NCBI GenBank assembly: GCA_016215025.1
Contig: JACRMI010000012.1
Location: 1-64,000, forward strand
Direction: 5' to 3'
Source: Chloroflexota bacterium
Lineage (GTDB): Bacteria; Chloroflexota; Anaerolineae; UBA4142
DNA: 64,000 bases
In this document: positions 32,249 through 39,892 of the stretch, piece after piece
Numbering within the stretch: position 1 is the stretch's first letter
Layout of the letters: every line of letters starts with the position of its first letter
The notes under the pieces: model-generated
Databases searched by the model: none
What the model saw: the letters and a program-made list of their open reading frames with translations, nothing else
What the model was told of the DNA's origin: nothing
Program-made: the position numbers and the translations under genes

Positions 32249-33241
32249 ATGCCTGAGAACGTCGAATACGCCATCGAGACGCGCGACCTCACGCGCCGGT
32301 ACGGTCGTATGTTCGCCGTCGATCATTTGAACTTGCAAGTAGCGCGGGGTGCGTTGTTCGGCTTTATCGGTCCGAATGGCGCGGGCAAGACGACAACTCT
32401 GCGAATGCTCGCCGGTTTGTTGGAGCCATCGGCGGGCGAGGTGTGGATCGATGGGCAGCGTGTGGATGCGGACTTGCGCGCCGCGCGGCGATTGATCGGC
32501 TATATGCCGGATTTCTTCGGCGTTTACGACGATATGCTTGTGTGGGAGTACTTGGATTTTTTTGCGCGTTGTTACGGCATGTCGGCATCGCGCCGCAAAA
32601 CGATGGTGAACGAATTACTCGACTTGGTGAACTTGGCGGACAAGCACGATGCGAACGTCCAAGCTCTTTCGCGCGGAATGCAGCAGCGATTGTGTCTCGC
32701 GCACTCGCTCGTTCACGATCCGCAGATTTTGTTGCTCGACGAACCGGCATCCGGGCTTGATCCGCGCGCACGTGTCGAGATGCGCGAATTGCTTAAAGAA
32801 CTCGCGGCGATGGGCAAGACCGTCATCGTGAGTTCGCACATTCTGTCCGAGCTTGCCGAAATGTGTACGCAGCTCGGCATCATCGAAAAAGGCAAGATGG
32901 TCGCGTCTGGATCGATGGAGGATATTCGGCGTCAGTTGCAGATGAGTCGCATCTTGCGAATGCGCATACTCGGCGATGAATCGACCGCGCTGGAGGTTGT
33001 AAAGAGCGGTGCGTTGCTGATGAGTCAAGCGAAAGCGATTCTGGGAGAACCAATCGTCATCGCAGACAGTGGCAAACCTGGAACAACACTCGAAGTTGAG
33101 TTGAGTGGCAGCGATGAGGCGGCGGCGATGTTGCTCGCGCATTTAGTTTCGCGTGGCGCGCGCGTCGTCGATTTCCGCGAAGCAGGGAATGAGTTGGAAG
33201 ATTTGTTCTTGCGGTTGACGGAAACGGACGCAAAAGCTTAA
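32249..33241 (+). CDS. ABC transporter ATP-binding protein (ABC-2 type)
   Basis: The 330-residue ATPase starts at ATG 32249, one base after the previous stop, behind GGAGGG; the frame is open further upstream within the preceding gene. Walker A is GPNGAGKTT (41-49), signature LSRGMQQRLCLAHSL (140-154), Walker B ILLLDEP (160-166), with ASGLDP D-loop and SSHILSELAEM switch His. It resembles the NatA/CcmA exporters. A C-terminal extension of about 90 residues ends in DLFLRLTETDAKA. The next gene encodes an ABC-2 permease that is fused to an exterior domain, which makes a complete ATPase-permease pair. Confidence 0.92.
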   Translation: MPENVEYAIETRDLTRRYGRMFAVDHLNLQVARGALFGFIGPNGAGKTTTLRMLAGLLEPSAGEVWIDGQRVDADLRAARRLIGYMPDFFGVYDDMLVWEYLDFFARCYGMSASRRKTMVNELLDLVNLADKHDANVQALSRGMQQRLCLAHSLVHDPQILLLDEPASGLDPRARVEMRELLKELAAMGKTVIVSSHILSELAEMCTQLGIIEKGKMVASGSMEDIRRQLQMSRILRMRILGDESTALEVVKSGALLMSQAKAILGEPIVIADSGKPGTTLEVELSGSDEAAAMLLAHLVSRGARVVDFREAGNELEDLFLRLTETDAKA

Positions 33242-33260
33242 AACGTAAAGAGAAACATCT

Positions 33261-35576
33261 ATGTCTATTCCAATCAAATTAATGCTTGCGCTAGTTTTGG
33301 TTACGAGTCTATTGGCGGTTAGGGTTCCACGTGCATTGGCTTGTTCATGCGTGTCTCCTGGTTCGCCGCAGCAAGCTCTCGACCAATCCACTGCGGTCTT
33401 TGTTGGTAAGGTGACTGAACGCAAAATCGTAGACAGTCTCGATAGCCAAGATGCTGTGCAATTTGACTTTCAAGTCTCAACCGTTTGGAAAGGTCCTGTT
33501 CAAAAAGACTTGAGTGCCATGACATCGTTTGGCAGCGCAAGTTGCGGGTATGAATTCCAAGTTGGTGAAAAATATCTTGTCTACGCTGGGGGCAGTGAAA
33601 ATCGATTGCATGTTAGTCTATGCAGTCGAACCATGCCAATCTCCAAAGCAACGAACGACTTGGCGGAACTAGGCAACGGCATCCTGCTGCCGATCGAAAA
33701 TACTGACTGGGTAATCGATTGGGTCGCCATGCTCGCGTTCATAGGTGCGGGAGTAGTCATAGTAGGAATTGTCATGGGCAAGAAAAGATTAAGCGGAATT
33801 AGTCTAATAAATATTCCTTTCGGACTTAATCCTGTCCTGGTCAAAGAAATGCGCGGACGAATGCGCGGTCCCCGCGCGTACGTTTTTCTCACGGCGACGT
33901 TGGCACTGCTTGGCGTGGTCAGCTATGGCTTGTATCGACTGGCAGCCTTCAGCATTCAAACGTTCGGCGGTGGCTCGGCGGGCGCGATGATTGGGCAAAG
34001 CGTTTTCACCGGCTTGATCTTTCTCGCGCTAATCGTCATCTGCGCTATAGCGCCTGCATCGACGGCGGGAGCCATCAGCGGCGAATACGAACGCAAGACA
34101 TTCGATTTGCTCGCCGCAACACCGTTGCATCCCGCATCGATTTTGTTTGGCAAGCTAATGGCAGCGTTGAGCTATGTTGTGCTGATCTTGCTCGCCGCGA
34201 TACCGCTCGTCAGTTTGTCTTTTGTTTTCGGCGGCATTGCGACTCTCGATATGCTCCAAGCATTTCTTTTGCTTCTGGGTTTTGCGCTGACCTTTTCGGT
34301 GATCGGCATGTTCTTTTCGGTATTGTTTCGACGCACAGGATTTGCCGTCGTCGCCAGTTATCTCGTGTTGATGCTGTTCGTCTTTGGGACCTTTTTTGCT
34401 TACGCTGTGCTCGCCGTGATGCGTGGACAACAACCTCCGAATTGGGTGTTGACGCTGAATCCATTTAGCGCAATGGCGTCGGCGTTAGCTCCAGCGAATC
34501 CATCGTCCAATATGTTTTCGGCGTCTGGATTTCTTACGCCTGTCTTGTTCTTATTTGGTGGTGGCAATATTAGTTTCGGTCCCAATACAGTAGCCCAGCG
34601 TCCGTTGTGGCAGTACACGGTTGGTATTTATGCTTGGCTCACGATTGTGCTGTATTTGGTGAGCGCGCAGTTGGTCAAGCCTGTGCAGCGTTTTCGTCTG
34701 CGTGTGCGCGCGTGGGAGATCATTCTTATTATTACGCTTGCGCCGATTCTGGTTTTGCCGGTCGTCTACGGTCCGCTAACGCCGGACAAGATCGTTGCTT
34801 CGATGCGTTGGGTCCTTTCGTCGCCGCGCGATCTTGTCGCGAACGGCAGATTCAATGAATCCATCGAAAAAACGTGGACGATAAAAACGCAAGTTGAACA
34901 ATCCAATGAATCCGGCGGCGACGTGAAACGGACGACCGATGGTGACCGATCATTGGTGCGTTTTTCGCGAAAGGGAAGTGGACACGCAGAAACGAGCATT
35001 ACGCAAATTATCAGTCAAACGCTGCCGAGCGATGGCTGGCTTCAGGTGCGTGCGGTGGTGCGCGTTACGACCCAGGATTTGTCGGTGTGTGGCTCGATGG
35101 GCAGCGAATGTCCGCTAACGATCAAGCTAGTTTACGACGATGCGTCCGGTCAACAGGAATGGTCGCAAGGATTTTATGCTGTCGCGGGAGAGGACTTGCA
35201 TTTTTGCGGCTCGTGCGAAATCAAGAATGCGCACATCCAAATTCCGCAGGGCAACTGGTACACGTTTGAATCATCAAACATCTTGAGTCTTTCGCCTAAT
35301 CGTCACACGGTGCCGCATCTCATTCGATCGATTACGATCTCGGCGGCGGGGCATTCCTTCGAGTCGGATATCGCCGAAGTGGCTGTGTTGGTTCGCGATG
35401 GGCGTCCCCCAGATTTGTGGGCTGATTCGAATTCATTGGCAACACCGACGCCGGCGTTCATGCAAAAGTTCGCGCCGGCCATGCCCGTACGACCTGTAGC
35501 GCCACCGGTGCGTGTCATCACTGCGGAACCACCAGAGCCAACGGCAACGCCAGCACCGACGGAAACAAGACCCTAA
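33261..35576 (+). CDS. TIMP-like domain fused to an ABC-2 permease
   Basis: The 771-residue single frame has a signal peptide (1-27) and a mature start CSCVSPGSPQQALDQSTAVFVGKV, the Cys-x-Cys plus PQQA pattern of tissue inhibitor of metalloproteinase (TIMP/NTR-like) domains, with further Cys at about 93 and 117. A membrane helix (about 150-172) and a basic loop lead to NPVLVKEMRGRMRGPRAYVFLT, normally the very beginning of an ABC-2 permease, then about six helices up to residue 525 and a large exterior C-terminal domain (about 535-770) ending in a TPT-rich tail. The predicted topology is consistent: TIMP part outside, permease N-terminus inside. It pairs with the ATPase just upstream. The fusion is unusual; the match to TIMP is by eye. 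Confidence 0.8.
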   Translation: MSIPIKLMLALVLVTSLLAVRVPRALACSCVSPGSPQQALDQSTAVFVGKVTERKIVDSLDSQDAVQFDFQVSTVWKGPVQKDLSAMTSFGSASCGYEFQVGEKYLVYAGGSENRLHVSLCSRTMPISKATNDLAELGNGILLPIENTDWVIDWVAMLAFIGAGVVIVGIVMGKKRLSGISLINIPFGLNPVLVKEMRGRMRGPRAYVFLTATLALLGVVSYGLYRLAAFSIQTFGGGSAGAMIGQSVFTGLIFLALIVICAIAPASTAGAISGEYERKTFDLLAATPLHPASILFGKLMAALSYVVLILLAAIPLVSLSFVFGGIATLDMLQAFLLLLGFALTFSVIGMFFSVLFRRTGFAVVASYLVLMLFVFGTFFAYAVLAVMRGQQPPNWVLTLNPFSAMASALAPANPSSNMFSASGFLTPVLFLFGGGNISFGPNTVAQRPLWQYTVGIYAWLTIVLYLVSAQLVKPVQRFRLRVRAWEIILIITLAPILVLPVVYGPLTPDKIVASMRWVLSSPRDLVANGRFNESIEKTWTIKTQVEQSNESGGDVKRTTDGDRSLVRFSRKGSGHAETSITQIISQTLPSDGWLQVRAVVRVTTQDLSVCGSMGSECPLTIKLVYDDASGQQEWSQGFYAVAGEDLHFCGSCEIKNAHIQIPQGNWYTFESSNILSLSPNRHTVPHLIRSITISAAGHSFESDIAEVAVLVRDGRPPDLWADSNSLATPTPAFMQKFAPAMPVRPVAPPVRVITAEPPEPTATPAPTETRP

Positions 35577-35584
35577 ACGCTTGT

Positions 35585-35690
35585 CACCCTGAGCTAAGCG
35601 AAGGGTCTCATTCTCTGCATAGAGAGATGCCGCGGACGAAGTGCGTCCGACGCTCCGCTCACACCGTTAGGGTCTCGCTTGCAAGAAGGT
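35585..35690. repeat. intergenic repeat, CCTGAGC...CTCCGCTCA family
   Basis: CACCCTGAGCTAAGCGAAGG (35585-35604) and TGCGTCCGACGCTCCGCTCA (35642-35661) fill the gap between the fusion permease and the next membrane protein. They are related to the cores at 118-240 and 40940. AAGGTAAATC next to the right edge provides the ribosome site for the following ATG. Confidence 0.5.
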
Positions 35691-35695
35691 AAATC

Positions 35696-37336
35696 ATGTC
35701 GATAAATGTTTACCAACAACTGATCGCGTTATTGCGCCCACTCGGACGCCGATTGCGGTGGCGTATGAGTGTCGAATGGTTCGTGCGAACAGCCTGGATT
35801 ACGTTTGCTCTCGCATCCATTGTGCTGCTCGCCGGGCGAATATTCCCAATCGACGGCTATCGCTTGGTTGCGGGCGTGCTTGTCGCCGTGTGGTTAATCG
35901 GTTGGACGATTTACAGCGCGGTGCGACCGATCAAACCATTCGCGGTCGCGCGTCATACTGATGCTGAACTTGGTCTGCATGATCGATTGTCTACCGCATT
36001 CGCCCTGGCAAATCCCACTCAAAAATCACCGCGTGGATTTGATCGAACACTCGTCGCGCACCAACTCGATGATGCACTCACCACCGCACACGCTATCGAA
36101 CCGCGTCGCGCATTTCCGATTCACGTCGAACGCGCGATGGTCTTGCGTGCTGCCGCTGCATTATTAGTCGGCATTGTTTTGCTCGCGCTCCCAAATCCGA
36201 TGGATGCGATTGTCGCCGAGCGCACCCAGGTGGCCAAGACCGCGCAAGCCGAAGCTGTCAAACTTGAACAACTCGCGCAAGAGATCGAAAAAAATACCAC
36301 GTTGACACCGGAAGACAAGAATGCGTTGCTGCGCCAGATGCGTGAATTGATCGCGCAGCTAAAATCAAACCCAGGCGATGCGAAAAAAGCGCTGGCGGAT
36401 TTGAGCAAGTTTCAAGAACAGTTGCGCGCCACGCTCCGCGTCGATCCGGTGACATCGATGGAACAAATGGCGCTGGCTTCGCTGGCGCAACAGTTGGCGC
36501 AACTCGCGGGCGCAAAAGATACGCCCCAGGATGCCGCAGAGACGGCGAAACTTTTGGAGGAGCTTGCATCGCAACTCGATAAGCTTTCGCCGGAACAACG
36601 TGCCGCGCTAGCGAGTGCGTTAGATCGCGCCGCAGCGCAAACTGCCGCAGGCGATCCCAATCTCGCGAGTGCGCTTTCTCAGATGGCGCAATCGACGCGC
36701 GATGGTAAAGTGGACTCGCGTTCGCAAAGCGCATCACGACAAGCTGGGCAAACGTTGCGCGATGCAGCGAACCGTGAAGCATTGCAGCAAGCTGTGGCGC
36801 GCGCGCTCAATCAATCCGATGCGAGTCAGCGTGCGATGGCACAAGCGCAAGGGCAAGGAAATCAAGGAAATCAGGGAAACCAGGGAACTCAGGGGAATCA
36901 AGGACAAGGGCAGAATCAGGGGCAGGGAAACCAGGGAACTCAGGGGAACTCGGGGCAGGGTCAAGGAAATCAGGTCGGCGGTGGTGGTGGCACGAACGCG
37001 AATACATTGCCGGGCGCGAATCGTACTGGTCGCGCTGGAGAGCCGACGGGACAGAATAAATCGTTTGGCACCGGCGATTTGGAAACGGTGTACGCGCCTG
37101 TCGCTACCGGACAAGGGCGCGAGGAATTTGTCACGGGGCAGCAAAACCCAAGCGGTGACACGACGAACCGCGAAGGCAAAGCGCCGCAGCCCGGCACGAA
37201 CAATCCCGCGCTCGTGCCATACAATCAAGTATTTCAAAAGTATGCCGAGATTGCCGGGCAGACGATGGAGCATTCGTACATTCCGTCGGGGTTGCAAGAC
37301 TTTGTCAAGGAATATTTTAGCGGACTGGAACCGTAA
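35696..37336 (+). CDS. membrane protein with coiled coil and Gln/Gly/Asn-rich linker
   Basis: The 546-residue protein has two helices at about 29-48 and 53-71, then a cytoplasmic or exterior helical region (about 130-290) rich in Ala, Glu, Gln and Lys with many heptad-like stretches, then a low-complexity linker of GNQ/GQ/TQ units (about 385-425). The end is conserved-looking: PYNQVFQKYAEIAGQTMEHSYIPSGLQDFVKEYFSGLEP, recalled by me from similar Chloroflexota proteins located next to MoxR. It precedes moxR in the cluster and is likely a partner of the ATPase/VWA system. Linker DNA is made of GGGAAACCAGGGAACTC-like units (36860-36960). No biochemical function is known to me. Confidence 0.8.
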   Translation: MSINVYQQLIALLRPLGRRLRWRMSVEWFVRTAWITFALASIVLLAGRIFPIDGYRLVAGVLVAVWLIGWTIYSAVRPIKPFAVARHTDAELGLHDRLSTAFALANPTQKSPRGFDRTLVAHQLDDALTTAHAIEPRRAFPIHVERAMVLRAAAALLVGIVLLALPNPMDAIVAERTQVAKTAQAEAVKLEQLAQEIEKNTTLTPEDKNALLRQMRELIAQLKSNPGDAKKALADLSKFQEQLRATLRVDPVTSMEQMALASLAQQLAQLAGAKDTPQDAAETAKLLEELASQLDKLSPEQRAALASALDRAAAQTAAGDPNLASALSQMAQSTRDGKVDSRSQSASRQAGQTLRDAANREALQQAVARALNQSDASQRAMAQAQGQGNQGNQGNQGTQGNQGQGQNQGQGNQGTQGNSGQGQGNQVGGGGGTNANTLPGANRTGRAGEPTGQNKSFGTGDLETVYAPVATGQGREEFVTGQQNPSGDTTNREGKAPQPGTNNPALVPYNQVFQKYAEIAGQTMEHSYIPSGLQDFVKEYFSGLEP

Positions 37337-37343
37337 TCAAATA

Positions 37344-37440
37344 TGCCAAATTGCCAAATAAGCCAAACGTGCCAATTGATCCTGGGCAAAGACGAACGAT
37401 TTGGCAGCTTTGGCAAATTTGGCTCGTTTGGCACATTTGC
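37344..37440. repeat. inverted repeat, TGCCAAATTGCCAAA family
   Basis: TGCCAAATTGCCAAATAAGC (37344-37363) continues as CAAACGTGCCAA, and is mirrored by TTTGGCAGCTTTGGCAAATT and CGTTTGGCACATTTG (37400-37439). It occupies nearly the whole junction between the coiled-coil protein and moxR and ends a few bases before AAGGAG. No other copy is seen in the window. Confidence 0.7.
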
Positions 37441-37457
37441 GTTTTTAAGGAGTGCAC

Positions 37458-38450
37458 ATGATTGACACAGTACCCACAATGACCACTGCCTCACAATTTA
37501 CCGAGATTGCAAACACGATTGAAAGCGAAGTCGGCAAGATGATCGTTGGGCAGCGGGACATTGTGCGGCAGACGCTCATCACTTTGCTGGCAGGCGGCAA
37601 CGCGTTGCTTGAAGGCGTGCCAGGTCTTGGCAAGACGATGCTCGTGCGTACGCTCGCGCAGGTGCTCGATTGCAAATTTAGTCGCGTCCAGTTCACGCCC
37701 GATCTGATGCCCGCCGATATTGTCGGCACGAACATTCTGGTCGAAAAAGACGGACATCGGCAATTCCAATTTGAACCAGGGCCCGTCTTTGCCAATCTCG
37801 TGCTTGCCGATGAAATCAATCGCGCGACGCCCAAGACGCAGAGTGCGATGCTCGAAGTGATGCAGGAGCATAGCGTCACGGTTGCCAAATCGACGCATCG
37901 GCTCACCGAACCGTTTTTCGTTTTGGCGACGCAGAACCCTCTGGAGATGGAAGGCACTTATCCTTTGCCCGAAGCGCAGCTAGACCGATTCTTTTTCAAA
38001 CTTAACGTCGCCTATCCCAGCGTCGATGAACTTGTGACGATTGCCGACCGCACCACCGGCATGGATGTGCCGCAACCTAAAGTTGTCGCGAGCGGCGAAA
38101 CCATCGTCGCGATGCAGCAACTTGCGCGCGGTGTGCCGATTGCGCCGCATGTAACCGAAGCGGCGGCACGGCTCGTGCGTGCAACGCAAGCGCAAGACCC
38201 AGGTTCGCCCGACATCGTAAAAAAATACGTCAACTGGGGATCGAGTCCGCGTGGAATGCAGGCGTTGATTCTCGCGGGCAAAATCATCGCGCTGCTCGAC
38301 GGTCGCTATAACGCTTCGGTTGACGATTTGCGCGCGGCGGCATTGCCCGCATTGCGTCATCGGCTCATTCTGAATTTTGAAGCGCAAGCGGAAGGCGTGA
38401 CGACGGACAAGATTGTGGGTGAGTTGGTGGAGACAGTGTTGAGCGAGTAA
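37458..38450 (+). CDS. MoxR-family AAA+ ATPase
   Basis: This 330-residue ATPase starts at ATG 37458 with AAGGAG six bases upstream. Walker A is GVPGLGKT (53-60), Walker B LVLADEINR (Asp118, Glu119), and the sensor-1 region is FFVLATQNPLEMEGTYPLPEAQLDRF (about 153-178). Length and motifs fit the MoxR subfamily, chaperone-like ATPases that work with VWA-domain partners to load metals or assemble complexes. The DUF58 and two VWA proteins downstream are the expected partners. A small AT-rich gene and repeat DNA interrupt the junction with DUF58. Confidence 0.93.
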   Translation: MIDTVPTMTTASQFTEIANTIESEVGKMIVGQRDIVRQTLITLLAGGNALLEGVPGLGKTMLVRTLAQVLDCKFSRVQFTPDLMPADIVGTNILVEKDGHRQFQFEPGPVFANLVLADEINRATPKTQSAMLEVMQEHSVTVAKSTHRLTEPFFVLATQNPLEMEGTYPLPEAQLDRFFFKLNVAYPSVDELVTIADRTTGMDVPQPKVVASGETIVAMQQLARGVPIAPHVTEAAARLVRATQAQDPGSPDIVKKYVNWGSSPRGMQALILAGKIIALLDGRYNASVDDLRAAALPALRHRLILNFEAQAEGVTTDKIVGELVETVLSE

Positions 38451-38452
38451 AA

Positions 38453-38473
38453 TGTGATGCGTGATGCGTGAGT
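38453..38473. repeat. TGATGCGTGATGCGTGA repeat, left arm
   Basis: TGTGATGCGTGATGCGTGAG lies two bases after the moxR stop codon. Its inverse arm TCACGCATCACGAATCAC is at 38898-38915, on the other side of the small gene, so the pair brackets that gene. A third copy of the family is at 39861-39888. Confidence 0.6.
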
Positions 38474-38548
38474 ATTACATTTTGCTGGAGAAATTTCTCA
38501 ATAATCGAAATGCGATGGTAGTAGGTCGTAGAGCGAAGAAGAACACCC

Positions 38549-38851
38549 ATGAAAAACATACAAATTGTTGATGGCGCGGCAAATAGCATTTTTGAGATTT
38601 ATAAGATACCAGACAGGATATTCATGTTGATGTTTCCAAATGGAAATGATGTTGCGTTCATAGATGAGGTTGAGAGGGTACTAGGCAGTGCACGAGAACG
38701 CAAAAAGTTTTGGTCTGTGGTGTTTCAGAAAAATGCGGACAAAAAGAAGATTGTAGGAATTCATGGAACACTTCATCTCACTGCAAGTCCATGCTCCAAA
38801 AAGTATTTTCCAACACGAAAAGAACGTGAAGTGAACAATGTGAATATTTAA
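38549..38851 (+). CDS. small AT-rich protein between moxR and DUF58
   Basis: This 100-residue hypothetical protein (MKNIQIVDGAANSIFEIYKIPD...) is not recognised. It is clearly richer in A and T than its neighbours and uses codons such as ATA and AGA that they avoid. It has no membrane segment; it is rich in Lys, Ile and Phe with a C-terminal basic stretch (KKYFPTRKEREVNN). The start has only a weak GAAGAAG upstream. Inverted repeat arms lie outside it on both sides (38453-38473 and 38898-38920). It looks like an insertion into an otherwise common moxR-DUF58 order, probably a foreign gene. Confidence 0.6.
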   Translation: MKNIQIVDGAANSIFEIYKIPDRIFMLMFPNGNDVAFIDEVERVLGSARERKKFWSVVFQKNADKKKIVGIHGTLHLTASPCSKKYFPTRKEREVNNVNI

Positions 38852-38897
38852 GGAACAGTCTCATTACCACTTGGCACAATGCACAGAGATTAGTTTT

Positions 38898-38920
38898 TCA
38901 CGCATCACGAATCACAGATC
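38898..38920. repeat. TCACGCATCACG repeat, right arm
   Basis: TCACGCATCACGAATCACAG, 16-38 bases before the DUF58 start, is the inverse complement type of the arm at 38453-38473. The arms enclose about 425 bases carrying the small AT-rich gene. Confidence 0.6.
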
Positions 38921-38935
38921 ATCTAAAAGACGCAA

Positions 38936-39820
38936 ATGGAACAATTATTACAACCCTCATTTCTCTACGCACTCGACCGACTTGCACTCGTGAGCCGACG
39001 TACGCGTGCGGGCACGTTCAAAGGCGAACGCAAAAGTCCCAAGCGCGGCGGCAGCGTCGAGTTTGCCGATTTCCGCGAATATTCGCCGGGTGACGATTTT
39101 CGGCAAATCGATTGGAATGCGTACGCGCGGTTGGAGCGATTGTTCTTGCGTTTGTTCGTCGAGGAAGAGGACGCGACGGTTCACATCATCGTCGATGCGA
39201 GTCAGAGCATGGATTGGGGCGAGCCGCGCAAATGGATTTACGCGCAGCGCGTCGCCGCTGCTCTGGGTTACATCGCGCTCGTCGGCATGGATCGACTCAT
39301 CGGTGCCGCCATCACTTACACTCCCACACTCCCATACATTCCATTTCCTCCGCATCGCAGCAAGAAACAAGCGATTGCCTGGTTCGATTGGTTGGCGAAC
39401 TTACAGCCCGGCGGACAAGTATCGCCTGCGAGCGCGCTGATGCAGTACGCCGCAACGATGCGTCGTGCGGGTCCGCTCATCGTCATCAGCGATTTGATGG
39501 ACGATGGTTGGCGCGACGGCATTCAACGCCTCGCCGAAAATCGCTACGAAGTGACGCTGCTCCATCTGCTTGCGCCGCAAGAACTCGATCCCGAACTCGA
39601 AGGTGATTTGAAACTCATGGACAGCGAATCAACGGCGAGTGTTGAAATCACCGCCGACTTTGATCTGCTGTCGCGTTATCGTGCGCGAGTGCAAACGTGG
39701 CAAAACGAGTGGCAGCAATTCTGCGCCGCACGCGCCATCAACTACGCGCTCATCGAAACGTCTCAGCCGTTCGAAGAATTGGTGATGTCGTTTCTGCGGA
39801 AACGAGGAATACTCAAGTAA
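38936..39820 (+). CDS. DUF58 domain protein (VWA-like, MoxR partner)
   Basis: The 294-residue protein shows the DUF58 signature GSVEFADFREYSPGDDFRQIDW (about 39-60) followed by ARLERLFLRLFVEEEDATVHIIVDASQSMDWG, where DASQS is a MIDAS-like metal site of the VWA fold. Such proteins sit between MoxR and BatA-type VWA genes in many bacteria and are thought to be substrates or adaptors of the ATPase. There is no signal peptide or membrane helix. Bases 39320-39342 (ACTCCCACACTCCCATACAT, reading YTPTLPYIPFPP) look like a repeat unit absorbed in frame. Confidence 0.9.
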   Translation: MEQLLQPSFLYALDRLALVSRRTRAGTFKGERKSPKRGGSVEFADFREYSPGDDFRQIDWNAYARLERLFLRLFVEEEDATVHIIVDASQSMDWGEPRKWIYAQRVAAALGYIALVGMDRLIGAAITYTPTLPYIPFPPHRSKKQAIAWFDWLANLQPGGQVSPASALMQYAATMRRAGPLIVISDLMDDGWRDGIQRLAENRYEVTLLHLLAPQELDPELEGDLKLMDSESTASVEITADFDLLSRYRARVQTWQNEWQQFCAARAINYALIETSQPFEELVMSFLRKRGILK

Positions 39821-39830
39821 ATCGTAACCG

Positions 39831-39888
39831 TGTTGCGTGTTCCGTATTCCGTCTTACCTTTCACGCATCACGCATCACGTATCACGAG
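39831..39888. repeat. TCACGCATCACG family, third copy, abutting the BatA-like start
   Basis: CGTGTTGCGTGTTCCGTATT (39831-39850) and TCACGCATCACGCATCACGT (39861-39880) stand between DUF58 and the BatA-like gene. The ATG at 39893 is five bases beyond the repeat and has no ribosome site apart from a GAG. Confidence 0.6.
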
Positions 39889-39892
39889 TTTT

